Shown: one piece after another, positions 48,433 to 56,874 of the stretch | Position numbering within the stretch: the first letter of the stretch is position 1 | Layout: each line of letters starts with the position of its first letter | NCBI GenBank assembly: GCA_963573305.1 | Contig: OY754338.1 | Location: forward strand, 46,899,531 to 46,963,530 | Reading direction: 5' to 3' | Source: Pyrrhosoma nymphula | Lineage: Eukaryota > Arthropoda > Insecta > Odonata > Coenagrionidae | Length of the DNA: 64,000 nt | The notes under the pieces: generated by a model | What the model was told of the DNA's origin: nothing | The model's input: only the letters and a program-made list of their open reading frames with translations | Databases searched by the model: none | Made by a program: the position numbers and the translations under genes

Positions 48433-49534
48433 TTGTACCGACAGCAAAAAACAACAGCAATGTTTTCCTCTCTTACTTCGAAGATAAATCATTTCTTGCA
48501 CAGTGATATTTTCATCGGTACATAAATAATATTGACACCTGAGTACCCAGATGGTTGTTCATTCCGTTCGATTGCATTCGCTGGATGCTTTAAAAGGGCT
48601 TTAAAACCCATCGTGAAAGCCATCCAGCGGCTATGGAACAGGATAGCAGCAGCAGTGGCGTGGACCTTAAGCATCCAACCCGGAATGGAATCGCTCTCGA
48701 TCTAATCACTTACGGGCGGTAACATGCAGGGTCCTTGTTCACGCCGGATCCGAACCAATCGACTGGCGATCTAATATGCGTCCAGGGACTCTGGGGCACG
48801 GACGGCGGCACACAAGAGACGACACTGCCAGATGGACTGAAACCACCACCACCACCTACTCATCATCATCGGAAGAGGCAGCTAGCTAATCTCATGCCAC
48901 CGTCACGGTCGTCGCAGTGGTGGACGGGGAGGGGAGATATACGCTTTGATGGCTCGTCGCCCGTGTATAACCACGCACGACTCATTTACAATGCTATCAA
49001 AGTGAGCCTCGCGGTCATTTTCTCCCGAGTTATTACATTACGAGCATATGCTTAACACCGAATGGGATTATGATCGCACTGAATGTGTGATTCAAACGGT
49101 GGCTGAGCAAGGGTTGATTTAATTCCAGTTTCAACGCGGGGAAAGATGCCGTCCCCTCCCAAACACTACTACGCACGCAAAAATCTGTATCAGTATGTAT
49201 ATCTAATTCAATAAAGTCTGTCTGTCACTCTTTCAGTCACACCTGTCCGAAGGACTACCAGGCGTTCCAGGATGAAATTGAAATTTGGCTAGAATGTAGA
49301 TCATGACCTAAAACTAACTAAAAAATTAGTAATAACAGAAAACAACAATTTCAAGGCGTTGTTTTTAGCTCTCAATTTTACTGGTCTTATATCGACTTTC
49401 TTCGTGAGTTTAATCGCATATCTATTGCCCAATTTTTGAATCCCTTCCCATGGAACCGCTAGAAATTTTAGTTAATTTGTTAACTTAATAAAAGTGTGAA
49501 GACTAAAAAGTAGAAAATAAAAAAACATATAAAA
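48433..49534. other. no gene seen
   Basis: An open plus-strand frame at 48735-49055 (proline and histidine runs) is probably fortuitous: its content follows a CCACCACCACC run. No domains. Confidence 0.45.
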
Positions 49535-49790
49535 ATACACTTTTTACAAACTGATCTAATTTCAAAATGCACTAAAAAGTAAAAAAATTAAAAATGCACT
49601 AAAAAGTAGAAATCAATTTTAGATTGAAATTTACTAAGTCAAGAGACCTATTCCAAATTTATAAATATATTAAAATTGAAAGTGTAAATGAATATTTGTT
49701 TACTTTATCTGTGCAATTCGTCACGTCGCCTCATGCAAGAACGGAAAATCGTACGTCTAATTGATCATCTAGTTGATCATCATGATTATG
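49535..49790 (+). repeat. left arm of a ~250-bp inverted repeat
   Basis: The reverse complement matches 51590-52035 once a 203-bp SINE insertion (51743-51935 plus its duplicated target) is removed. Shared blocks include TGCACTAAAAAGTA, AATATTTGTTTACTTTATCT and GTACGTCTAATTGATCATCT. Identity is roughly 80-90% by eye. Confidence 0.8.
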
Positions 49791-49794
49791 ATCA

Positions 49795-51520
49795 TCATGA
49801 TAGTGACAAAACAAAGGTTAGCAATTATAGACCAATATCGCTCTTGCCTGTCTTCTCAAAAGTATTGGAAAAAGTTATTAAAATTCGTCTCTTAAATTTC
49901 CTGAACGCCAACAACTTCTTTAGTACTAGGCAATTTGGTTTCTTAAAAGGTAAAAGCACTGAAGATGCAATTTTACAGCTGTGTTCTGATATCTCTGACG
50001 GACTCAACAATAATAAGAGTTGCAGGCTTGTTTGTAGATATTACAAAAGCCTTCGATTGCGTAGACCACACATTATTACTGAAAAGACTAATGCAAGCTG
50101 GAATAAGAGGAGTTGCTAATGAATGGTTCAGAAGTTACCTAAGTGGGAGAATCCAGTACGTGAAAATACATGATTGTCATAGCCAAGAAACATCGCTTTC
50201 CTGTGGAGTCCCTCAGGGCTCGGTCCTTGGACCTATTTTGTTTCTAATATATGTGAACAACTTCAATAATGGATTGTTCAATGGTAAAGTAACTTCCTTT
50301 GCGGACGATACAGCTTTGGTTTATACATCTGACAATATGAGCGATCTATATTCACAAATACAAATAGATCTTGATCGAATAAAATTCTGGTTTTGTTCAA
50401 ATAAACTGGTATTAAGCGAAAAAACAAAATATGTTATATTTAATTTAAAAAGGAGATTATTCAAGAAACAGAGTGTTTATTATAGATGCCTTATGTGTGA
50501 CAACAAAAAAACATGTTCTGCATGTTTTAAAATTGAACAAGTGAATTTTATTAAATATCTTGGAATAACTCTTGATGAAAACCTTACATGGAAACTACAT
50601 GTTGACAAATTAAAATTGGAAATGTTATCGATTCTAAGAAATTTTTTTATTTTAAGATATCTATGTCCCATAACAGTAGTTCGTTCTGTGTATTGTGCCA
50701 TGGTTGAGTCTAGACTACAATATGGCATATCTTGCTGGGGAGGAGCCTACATGTCTAATATTAATCCTCTACAGATTGCCCAGAAAAAAATCATAAGGGT
50801 GATATTTAGGCAGTCGAGAACTGAGCACTCGTTGCCCCTATTCCAAAAACTAAATGTTCTACCACTAAGATATTTATTTGTATTTAAGGTGCTCAAGATA
50901 TTTTACATTCGTGGGGGAAATAGAACAAAACCAATTGAATATTCTGGTAACTAAGGGCGAAAAAAGACATGTATCGATTAGGTTTTGGAACTGTTGTACC
51001 TAAACCCAATAAAGAAGCCTTTAAACATACATATGCTTTCCTTGCCCCCAAATTGTTCTCTTCCCTCCCGGCTGAGTTACTGAACCAAATGTCCACGTCT
51101 TTGTTTCTGTCTAAATTAAAAAAATGGCTCCTCTGCCAAGAGAGTGAATACATCGAAAAACTGTTAAAAGTTGTTGTATAGACTTAGTGATTATTACTTT
51201 GTTATTTATACTGTATTGCCATTGTTCTTAATCATCTTTTATTTGTATTGTTGCAAGTGAAAATTCTTATGAATTATTTTACTCTGCTATAATTCCGCAC
51301 ACAATATGTATTATCTCTAATTGTTTTTCTGTTATCAGGTTAAAAAAAAAATTATTATACATATGCACCAGCCGCTTCATGTTATTTCATGATGGTAACC
51401 CCAAAACAGGTTTACCTATGGGGTACCTAAATTCCACCTTATTGTTTTTTCAAATATTGTATATATATACTTTGTTTACTTCACAAGTGGAATAAATATT
51501 ATTATTATTATTATTATTAT
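49795..51520 (+). pseudogene. LINE reverse transcriptase (Jockey/CR1-type), lightly damaged
   Basis: The reading starts with KVSNYRPISLLPVFSKVLEK (49815) and RQFGFLKGKSTEDAILQL. It changes frame near 50020 to DITKAFDCVDHTLLLKRL, GVPQGSVLGPILFLIYVNNF (50206-50265), SFADDTALVY (catalytic FADD, about 50297-50325), NKLVLSEKTKY and IKYLGITLDENLTWKLH. It stops at 50952 and continues in another frame to 51181. Only two frame breaks separate it from an intact RT. The 5' part (endonuclease, ORF1) is missing. The 3' end carries an AATAAAT signal and an (ATT)n tail at about 51498-51520. It sits between the inverted arms 49535-49790 and 51590-52035. Confidence 0.9.
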
Positions 51521-51575
51521 AAGACCAGGGTGCTCAAATTCAACTTAGTAAATTACTTTAAACCCTGGTCTTATA
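51521..51575. repeat. 13-bp perfect hairpin next to LINE tail
   Basis: ATAAGACCAGGGT and ACCCTGGTCTTAT flank a ~30-base loop directly after the (ATT)n tail and before the right inverted arm. Confidence 0.75.
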
Positions 51576-51589
51576 ATCATGATGATCAA

Positions 51590-52035
51590 CTAGATGATCA
51601 ATTAGACGTACGATTTCCGTTCTTGCCTCATAATCAGCGAAGAATTGCACAGATAAAGTAAACAAATATTCATTTCCACTTTTAACTTTAATATATTTAT
51701 AAATTGGGAATAGAAGGTCTCTTAACTTAACTGTAAATTTCAAGGGTAGTGTTTTTGTTTAACGTGCTTTGACAGCTAAGGTCATCTCACACATACTGTC
51801 AGCCACGTGCAGACAGGTGCAACAGTACTCGGACGAATTGGAGGATCACCCCTCCAAACTCGCGCCGAGCCCAGCGATGCTTAACTTCGGTGACTGATCG
51901 GGAACCGGTGTTTCCATCGTGGCAGGCCGTTGCCCGTAAATTTCAATATAATATTGATTTCTACTTTAAAGTGCATTTTTATTTTTTTACTTTTAAGTGC
52001 ATTTTGAAATACGACCAGTTTTTAAAAAGTGCTAT
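51590..52035 (-). repeat. right arm of inverted repeat, split by a SINE
   Basis: Reverse complement of 49535-49790, interrupted by the 5S-derived SINE. Since only this arm carries the SINE, the SINE landed after the arms were formed. Confidence 0.8.
51743..51935 (-). mobile_element. 5S rRNA-derived SINE, full length, with 10-bp target duplications
   Basis: The minus-strand head (51935 to about 51817, 119 bases) is a 5S rRNA relative: GGCAACGGCCTGCCACGATG, ACACCGGTTC, CGATCAGTCACCGAAGTTAA and GCATCGCTGGGCTCGG. The internal promoter A box (51869-51887) is well kept and the C-box region (GGGGTGATCCTCC, 51843-51855) recognisable. A ~74-base body follows, ending GCACGTTAAACAAAAACAC. Perfect 10-bp direct repeats GTAAATTTCA flank it (51733-51742 and 51936-51945). 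The arm it interrupts aligns across it with the other arm, which gives an empty-site comparison. Known 5S-headed SINEs are classed as SINE3. A 5S pseudogene alone would lack the body and target duplication. Confidence 0.88.
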
Positions 52036-52311
52036 ATTTACTTGTAGTCCCAAAAGATTATAAATGAATTTTGTGCAGTGGTTTCTCTTTTTAGGACATT
52101 TTCCCTATTAAATAGTTAAAAGAATACAATTATTAATTCTTACCATCGATTGCACTGAATTTTTTCCCCAAATATTACCTATATTTTGCCTATTAAATAT
52201 TACCTATAAAAATTATCAATTTCTTCACAATTTCAACAATATAAACTTTAATTTCCTTAGTACACGCAGCATGATTTTTAAATGGGAACTTATGACTGAG
52301 ACTTTGATAGC

Positions 52312-52315
52312 ATAT
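52312..52315. repeat. target-site duplication, left (ATAT)
   Basis: ATAT precedes the 5' LTR and is repeated at 57787-57790 after the 3' LTR. A 4-bp duplication fits Ty3/Gypsy integrases. Confidence 0.8.
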
Positions 52316-52411
52316 TGTAACACGCCATTTTGGCCGTGTTGGCATAAGTATACGATTAAGGACGCCATTGTGTATATTTTGGGAACACGTGCTACCGCGA
52401 GGCAACAATAT

Positions 52412-52547
52412 CGTCTATGTTATGAAAACAACTTTAAACAATACCATTTTCTGTTTACGTAAACAAACTATAACAATGCCGTCTATGTTATGAAAACAAC
52501 TTTAAACAATACCATTTTCTGTTTACGTAAACAAACTTATAATAATG
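52412..52547 (+). repeat. 68-bp tandem duplication inside the LTR
   Basis: CGTCTATGTTATGAAAACAA starts at 52412 and again at 52480. The two units share 58 identical bases plus a diverged end. Both LTRs have it (56971-57106), so it predates this insertion. Each unit holds the palindrome GTTTACGTAAAC. Confidence 0.9.
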
Positions 52548-52592
52548 AAAGGGGAATAGCCTATCAGATACGAGAGAAGGGGAGAAAACCTG

Positions 52593-52605
52593 GAATGTTC
52601 TAGAA
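52593..52605 (+). promoter_or_regulatory. heat-shock element (GAAnnTTCnnGAA)
   Basis: GAATGTTCTAGAA contains three perfectly phased alternating nGAAn units, the minimal HSF trimer site. It ends 24 bases before the TATA box at 52630. The same site is in the 3' LTR (57152-57164). Function is inferred from the match and position. Confidence 0.7.
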
Positions 52606-52629
52606 CATACAGGAGGGGAGATGAGATAG

Positions 52630-52637
52630 TATAAAAG
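52630..52637 (+). promoter_or_regulatory. TATA box of LTR promoter
   Basis: TATAAAAG is a consensus TATA box, with transcription expected to start about 25-30 bases downstream, so U3 would be roughly 52316-52660. The copy in the 3' LTR is at 57189-57196. Confidence 0.7.
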
Positions 52638-52976
52638 GGATTGTCAAACAAGGAACGCGGCTTCTTCTTCTGCTTCTTCTTAACAAGGGAGCCACAAGAG
52701 ACGTTTATCGAGTGAAAGTCATACGAGAGTTTTTGCAGTGATAATTTGCCGGGAGTAAGCAGCTTTGGACAGCAATTACCAACGCCAGTGTCCTGTGTTA
52801 AGGAAGGATCCAGGAATCCGATAAACAGATACTGGGACATAGAGTATCGGCGAAATTCACTTTGTACAATATCCGGTGAAGTAGAACAAACATTATAAAT
52901 TAATACGAATATATTTGAGAAGGGAACATATATTGATTAATTGAGTAACTAAAGTGAATTTGTTTCATAAGTAAAT

Positions 52977-52982
52977 AATAAA
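52977..52982 (+). promoter_or_regulatory. poly(A) signal in LTR
   Basis: AATAAA, about 320 bases after the inferred start site. In the 3' LTR it lies at 57536-57541 and would end the element's transcripts. Confidence 0.5.
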
Positions 52983-53232
52983 TGGGTTATTATAAATATA
53001 TGTACTGTTCAAGTGTATCATTTTTGTGCATGAATTAATCCATTAACCTTTGCCGCCAAGGATTACCGAAAGAACGGATCTCTCTCAAGGTAAGAAGTGA
53101 TAAAGTGAAGGGTACCTTTTGTGTGTCGGGCCGATACAAGTATATAACGTCGCGTGTTTAGGACCGCGTGAAAGAATAATTATTAGAACCCCTGAGATAA
53201 GGAATTTGATAAGGGGGGGCTAGTACATTAAT

Positions 53233-53250
53233 TGGCGCCCAGCGTGTAAG
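53233..53250 (+). promoter_or_regulatory. tRNA primer-binding site
   Basis: TGGCGCCCAGCGTGTAAG starts five bases after the 5' LTR. TGGCGCC is the complement of a tRNA 3' end GGCGCCA, the usual start of a retroelement primer-binding site. The primer tRNA is not identified. Confidence 0.8.
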
Positions 53251-53324
53251 GCCTGACTACTCATTAGGTGAGACCACGAGAACCGGAGAGAAGGAGGATC
53301 ATCCCGAAGGAGTGAAGAAAGAAG

Positions 53325-54965
53325 ATGGCGGCCAACATGAAGAAATTTCCGGAGCTGAAGTCGGCAGAGCTACGGCAATTATTACGAGAGAGGGACTTGT
53401 TAATAGGGGGAACCAAGCCAGAATTGCAGCAGCGATTATTACACACGCTAGAAAAGGAGGGAATAGATATAAGCACGTATGAATTTAGGGTCGATAGTGA
53501 GGAACCGGTGGAAACTGAGATGCAAGCGCTATTTAGGCAATTAAAAGAAGAACAAGATAGAAGAGATAGAGAGAGGGCAGAAGAAGCAAAAGAAGAACGA
53601 GAGAGAAGCAGAACGATCTTAGAGGAGATGGCTGAAGGGCAAGAGAGAAATAGAACGATCTTAGAGGAGATGGCTGAGAGGCAAGAGAGAAGACATGCAG
53701 AATTGTTGGGGCAAATTAGGGAAGAAGCAGACGAAAGAGAGAGAAAGCTTTTGGAAGAAATGGCAAAAATAGCAGGAGAACATAGACAGACGCAGGAACG
53801 TATTGCATCATTCGAACATGGCTGTGATGAAAGGTTTGCCAAAACAGACGGGGCGTTAGCAGAGATATGCAAAGATGTCGCGAAAGAAATTAACGGAGTA
53901 GGAGCGAGGCTGGAGGCGAGCGATCTCAAGGTCCGAAAGTTAGAAGCGAGTTACGTGAATTTGCATGAGAACGTGGAGGAAAGGTTCAAGAAGATGGCGG
54001 ACGAGCTGGGACAACAATCCACCACAAAAGCAGCTGGGCTAGATGAAGAGGCAGTCCGACGCATCGTGCGTGAGGAAAGCAGGAGACCTAACGTCACAAC
54101 GGCACCCGCGGGAATGGTACAATTAAAGGTCCCAACGTTCGACGGGAGGCATACATCAAGACCCATGAAATACCTACAGGAGCTGTGCGAATACCAAGAG
54201 ATATATCGGTTACCTGACCAGATGATGCTCCAGGTCATCAGACAAGGAATGGTTGGGAGAGCAGAGGAATGGTTCTCTGCGACCCGACACCTGTATGAAG
54301 ATGTGAACGCTTTCCAAGCTATTTTCACGGAGCAGTTTTGGGGAGATGAACGTCAAATGCTGATAAAACGGAGTTTCGACACGGGAAAATACAAGGAGAA
54401 CGGAGGGCTCACGCGAGTAGAATATGCGACGGCCAAAATTAGCGTAGCGAGGGAGTTGACGCCGCCAATGGAGGACGGAATGATCATTCTTGTTCTCAAG
54501 AAACACTTTGGCATGGAAGTAAGCGTCGGCATGATTTCAAATAATGTAAATACAATCCCGCAATTCTTGACGTTATTGGCCCGCTATGATAACATACCGC
54601 GAGAGGACGGAAACTCCGAGGCGACTGGACACCGAAGATGGGGAGACCAATACCCAAGGACCCATGGAGACCGTACGTGGAGGACACCGGAAGACACATC
54701 CCAACACAACCAGCAGTACAGATGGGACTCGAAGAGGTCACAACCACGAGAGTGGCAAGCGTCGAGCCAGCAGAGAGACGGACGGAGAGACGATAACTTT
54801 CGCGGCGAGGGATACTCTCAACGGCCGGGCGAGAGACCAGCTGATCGACGCCGAGGACAAAACAATATGGCGGAGGCGCGCCCACCGATGAGAGAGCGCC
54901 CTGTCAATTCCATGATGGCGGAAGAAAGTAACGCCGCAGGGAAACCGGAGCAGGAAAACTATTAG
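53325..54965 (+). CDS. gag: Gag polyprotein with N-terminal SAP-like domain
   Basis: 546 codons, uninterrupted. Residues about 8-45 read ELKSAELRQLLRERDLL then GGTKPELQQRLL, a SAP-type helix-turn-helix (nucleic-acid binding). Residues about 55-225 are charged and strongly coiled-coil, including two tandem 14-residue units (RTILEEMAEGQERN, RTILEEMAERQERR). Residues about 265-430 match the retrotransposon capsid region (VPTFDGRHT, AEEWFSATRH, FTEQFWG). The last ~110 residues are rich in R, G, Q and D. They lack the CCHC zinc knuckle usual in Gypsy nucleocapsids, so RNA binding may rest on the basic tail. The start at 53325 has a good context (AAGATGGCG) and is the first ATG after the primer-binding site apart from one out of frame. 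Confidence 0.9.
   Translation: MAANMKKFPELKSAELRQLLRERDLLIGGTKPELQQRLLHTLEKEGIDISTYEFRVDSEEPVETEMQALFRQLKEEQDRRDRERAEEAKEERERSRTILEEMAEGQERNRTILEEMAERQERRHAELLGQIREEADERERKLLEEMAKIAGEHRQTQERIASFEHGCDERFAKTDGALAEICKDVAKEINGVGARLEASDLKVRKLEASYVNLHENVEERFKKMADELGQQSTTKAAGLDEEAVRRIVREESRRPNVTTAPAGMVQLKVPTFDGRHTSRPMKYLQELCEYQEIYRLPDQMMLQVIRQGMVGRAEEWFSATRHLYEDVNAFQAIFTEQFWGDERQMLIKRSFDTGKYKENGGLTRVEYATAKISVARELTPPMEDGMIILVLKKHFGMEVSVGMISNNVNTIPQFLTLLARYDNIPREDGNSEATGHRRWGDQYPRTHGDRTWRTPEDTSQHNQQYRWDSKRSQPREWQASSQQRDGRRDDNFRGEGYSQRPGERPADRRRGQNNMAEARPPMRERPVNSMMAEESNAAGKPEQENY
54953..54959 (+). promoter_or_regulatory. candidate -1 frameshift site
   Basis: In the gag frame the sequence reads G GAA AAC TAT TAG. 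Sliding back one base enters the frame of the protease protein, which is open from about 54932 on, so any shift must fall in the ~34-base overlap. GGAAAAC is a near-canonical slippery heptamer there, four bases before the gag stop. Re-initiation at the ATG at 54992 is the alternative. Confidence 0.45.
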
Positions 54966-54991
54966 CGGCAAAGCATGACGAAGGTCCCAAC

Positions 54992-56002
54992 ATGCCGAGG
55001 CCGGAAGACGGAGAGGGATTCTGGGACATACCGAAGGAGCAACGGGCAAAGATACGGAAAGTGAGAATAAAACGGACACCACCACAAGAGGAGAAGATAG
55101 AACCCCACACGGAGGAGGAAACGATATGCAATGTTTTTGAGTCACCTCGAGATTTCTTGACGGAGAAAGAAGCGGATAGGCCGGAAGTAATTAAATGCCC
55201 GGAGATTAGGGTTCAAATGGAAGGAGTGGCTGTGAATGCACTGATAGACACGGGATCGGAGCTAACGTGCATTAGCGAGGAGTTTTATCGGGAGAATCAG
55301 AATGCACTGCGAAACGCTTTGGAGGTACCAGTCAAAGGAATCCGGATAGCTGGAGCCGTCGGAAGGAGAAGTGGAATTATAAGGAGGCAGATCTGTCCGA
55401 GTATAGAGATAGACGGATTCACCACAAATATGGCCTGCACGGTGGTGCCGGAGCTGATCAAACCATTCATAATCGGGACGGACACATTAGCTCAACTATC
55501 CGCGAAGATTGAGTACGATCGCAGGATTATAACCCTAAGTGAAGGAAAAAAGGAGATCGCATGTAAGTTTAGGGAAATGCGAATGGACGCACAATATGAC
55601 AACATGCACATAGAAACCAGCGAGGAATATGGGAAGACGGATGGCGAGGAAGAACCACGAGAGCAAAGCTTAGAAGAAAGTGACTCCGAGAAGATAGCAA
55701 ATGATATATTTAGGATACGTGAAAATATCATTAAAAAAGGCGAAAAACGGGCGGAGAGAAGAAGGAAGAAAGATAAGAGGAAGAGGACGAAATTTAAAAT
55801 AGGAGATGAGGTTTTAGTACGTACCAATCCGGTATCCGAGGAGCAAAGGGGGATTTATCACGGCTTCCTGGCGTTATACGAAGGTCCATATGAGATTTCA
55901 GAATTCCGAGGGCCAGCCACGTGTGTAGTATTTAATCCACAAAAGAACGAAATACGAGGCACTTTCCACTTCAGCAATATTAAACCATATAGGGAACAAT
56001 AG
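54992..56002 (+). CDS. pol: truncated Pol: retropepsin joined to integrase C-terminal tail
   Basis: 336 codons from ATG 54992; the frame is open 60 bases further upstream for a frameshift product. The aspartic protease occupies about residues 70-185: ALIDTGSELTC with the catalytic D-T-G at 86-88, and FIIGTDTLAQLSAKIEYDRR near 159-178. A charged linker follows, then from about residue 230 an integrase C-terminal domain: RIRENIIKKGEKRAE..., FKIGDEVLVR (268-277), YEGPYEI with the GPY motif (298-300) and FHFSNIKPY. Reverse transcriptase, RNase H and the HHCC and DDE parts of integrase, normally about 900 residues between these domains, are absent without a frame break. The clean in-frame junction suggests selection for a readable product or a very recent deletion. 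Confidence 0.88.
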   Translation: MPRPEDGEGFWDIPKEQRAKIRKVRIKRTPPQEEKIEPHTEEETICNVFESPRDFLTEKEADRPEVIKCPEIRVQMEGVAVNALIDTGSELTCISEEFYRENQNALRNALEVPVKGIRIAGAVGRRSGIIRRQICPSIEIDGFTTNMACTVVPELIKPFIIGTDTLAQLSAKIEYDRRIITLSEGKKEIACKFREMRMDAQYDNMHIETSEEYGKTDGEEEPREQSLEESDSEKIANDIFRIRENIIKKGEKRAERRRKKDKRKRTKFKIGDEVLVRTNPVSEEQRGIYHGFLALYEGPYEISEFRGPATCVVFNPQKNEIRGTFHFSNIKPYREQ

Positions 56003-56874
56003 CACAGCACTTGGTATCACTCACATCACACGAGCACACGAGAAGAAGACCGTAGTCCAACTGACCATAGCACGCAGTCATTAAACTGAGGAAACCAGCG
56101 CCGCAACATTATAATTTGATCCGTTCAAGCAAGGGAGAACTGTTTACCGATAATATACATTGTATCAGGGCCCGACATGCGAGGGGAGCTTACGAACGAG
56201 AGAGAGAGGTTGAACTTGGCGGCAGGTGGATTAGCACAATATGTATGTTTCGTGATATTTTTTCTCAATGTGTGTATATTCAGTGTCATGTTGCCATTAT
56301 TTGATTCGTGTTTTCTTATGTATGAATGGGCTCGTGGACGTAGATTGAGCCGGAAGGAGGGAGAGTATATCACCTGAAGGAACTTTAAGTGCTGTGAAGT
56401 GTATATGTGTAATGTGAATTATGGCCTTTTGATAACCCAGTGTTTTTAAGGGGTTAAAAGTGAGAATGAATGTTGAGAAGAAGATGGACAGTTTTATTAT
56501 TTGCACGTTATATTCACGTTCAATGTATCAGTTAATAACGTCGATGTATATAATATGTTCTTGATTTTAAATTACGTGAATAAGATTTTCATTGGTTATT
56601 TGCCTATTTCAAGCAAGGAAGAAAGGGAAGAGACCATATTGTTATATGGTATATCATATGTCTTGAGTTAAAGGAGGAGACGCTGTTTGTAATTGTGTTT
56701 ATTGATATAAATGTATTCATGTGTGATTTCTGCTGTAACACAATATACTTGGGCACAGACATTATTTAGAGGGAGGCTAAAGTTTGAAGGCGTTGGGGCC
56801 GCGTTAGTTTACATTTGAAGGCTTTAAAATAATTCCTTTCTTATATTTCCAAGTCATTATTTTAATGGGGCTAA
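56003..56874 (+). other. 3' untranslated region of the LTR element
   Basis: 870 bases. One small frame (56177-56377, 66 codons) has a hydrophobic stretch YVCFVIFFLNVCIFSVMLPL followed by a basic tail (WARGRRLSRKE). It could be the membrane anchor left from an env-like gene, but nothing else env-like remains. The polypurine tract before the 3' LTR is weak (AATGGGGCTAA just before 56875). Confidence 0.5.

Larger units (their letters stand above)
52316..53227 (+). repeat. 5' LTR
   Basis: 912 bases, TGTAACACG...CTAGTACA. It contains a 68-bp tandem duplication, a heat-shock element, TATA box, poly(A) signal AATAAA (52977-52982), and near its end a splice-donor-like CAAGGTAAG (52097+1000, i.e. about 53097-53105). 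Confidence 0.95.

Noticed and set aside
48735..49055. 106-codon frame with proline and histidine runs
   Set aside because: The runs come from a CCACCACCACC and CATCATCATC stretch. There is no conserved motif.
52523..52840. 105-codon minus-strand frame in both LTRs (also 57082-57399)
   Set aside because: It is conserved only because the LTRs are near-identical, it is antisense to the promoter, and it has no domain.
54496..55145. Minus-strand frames opposite gag and pol
   Set aside because: They are shadows of the AG-rich coding strand of the LTR element.
56177..56377. env gene
   Set aside because: Only one hydrophobic segment in 66 codons; no signal peptide, cysteine pattern or cleavage motif.
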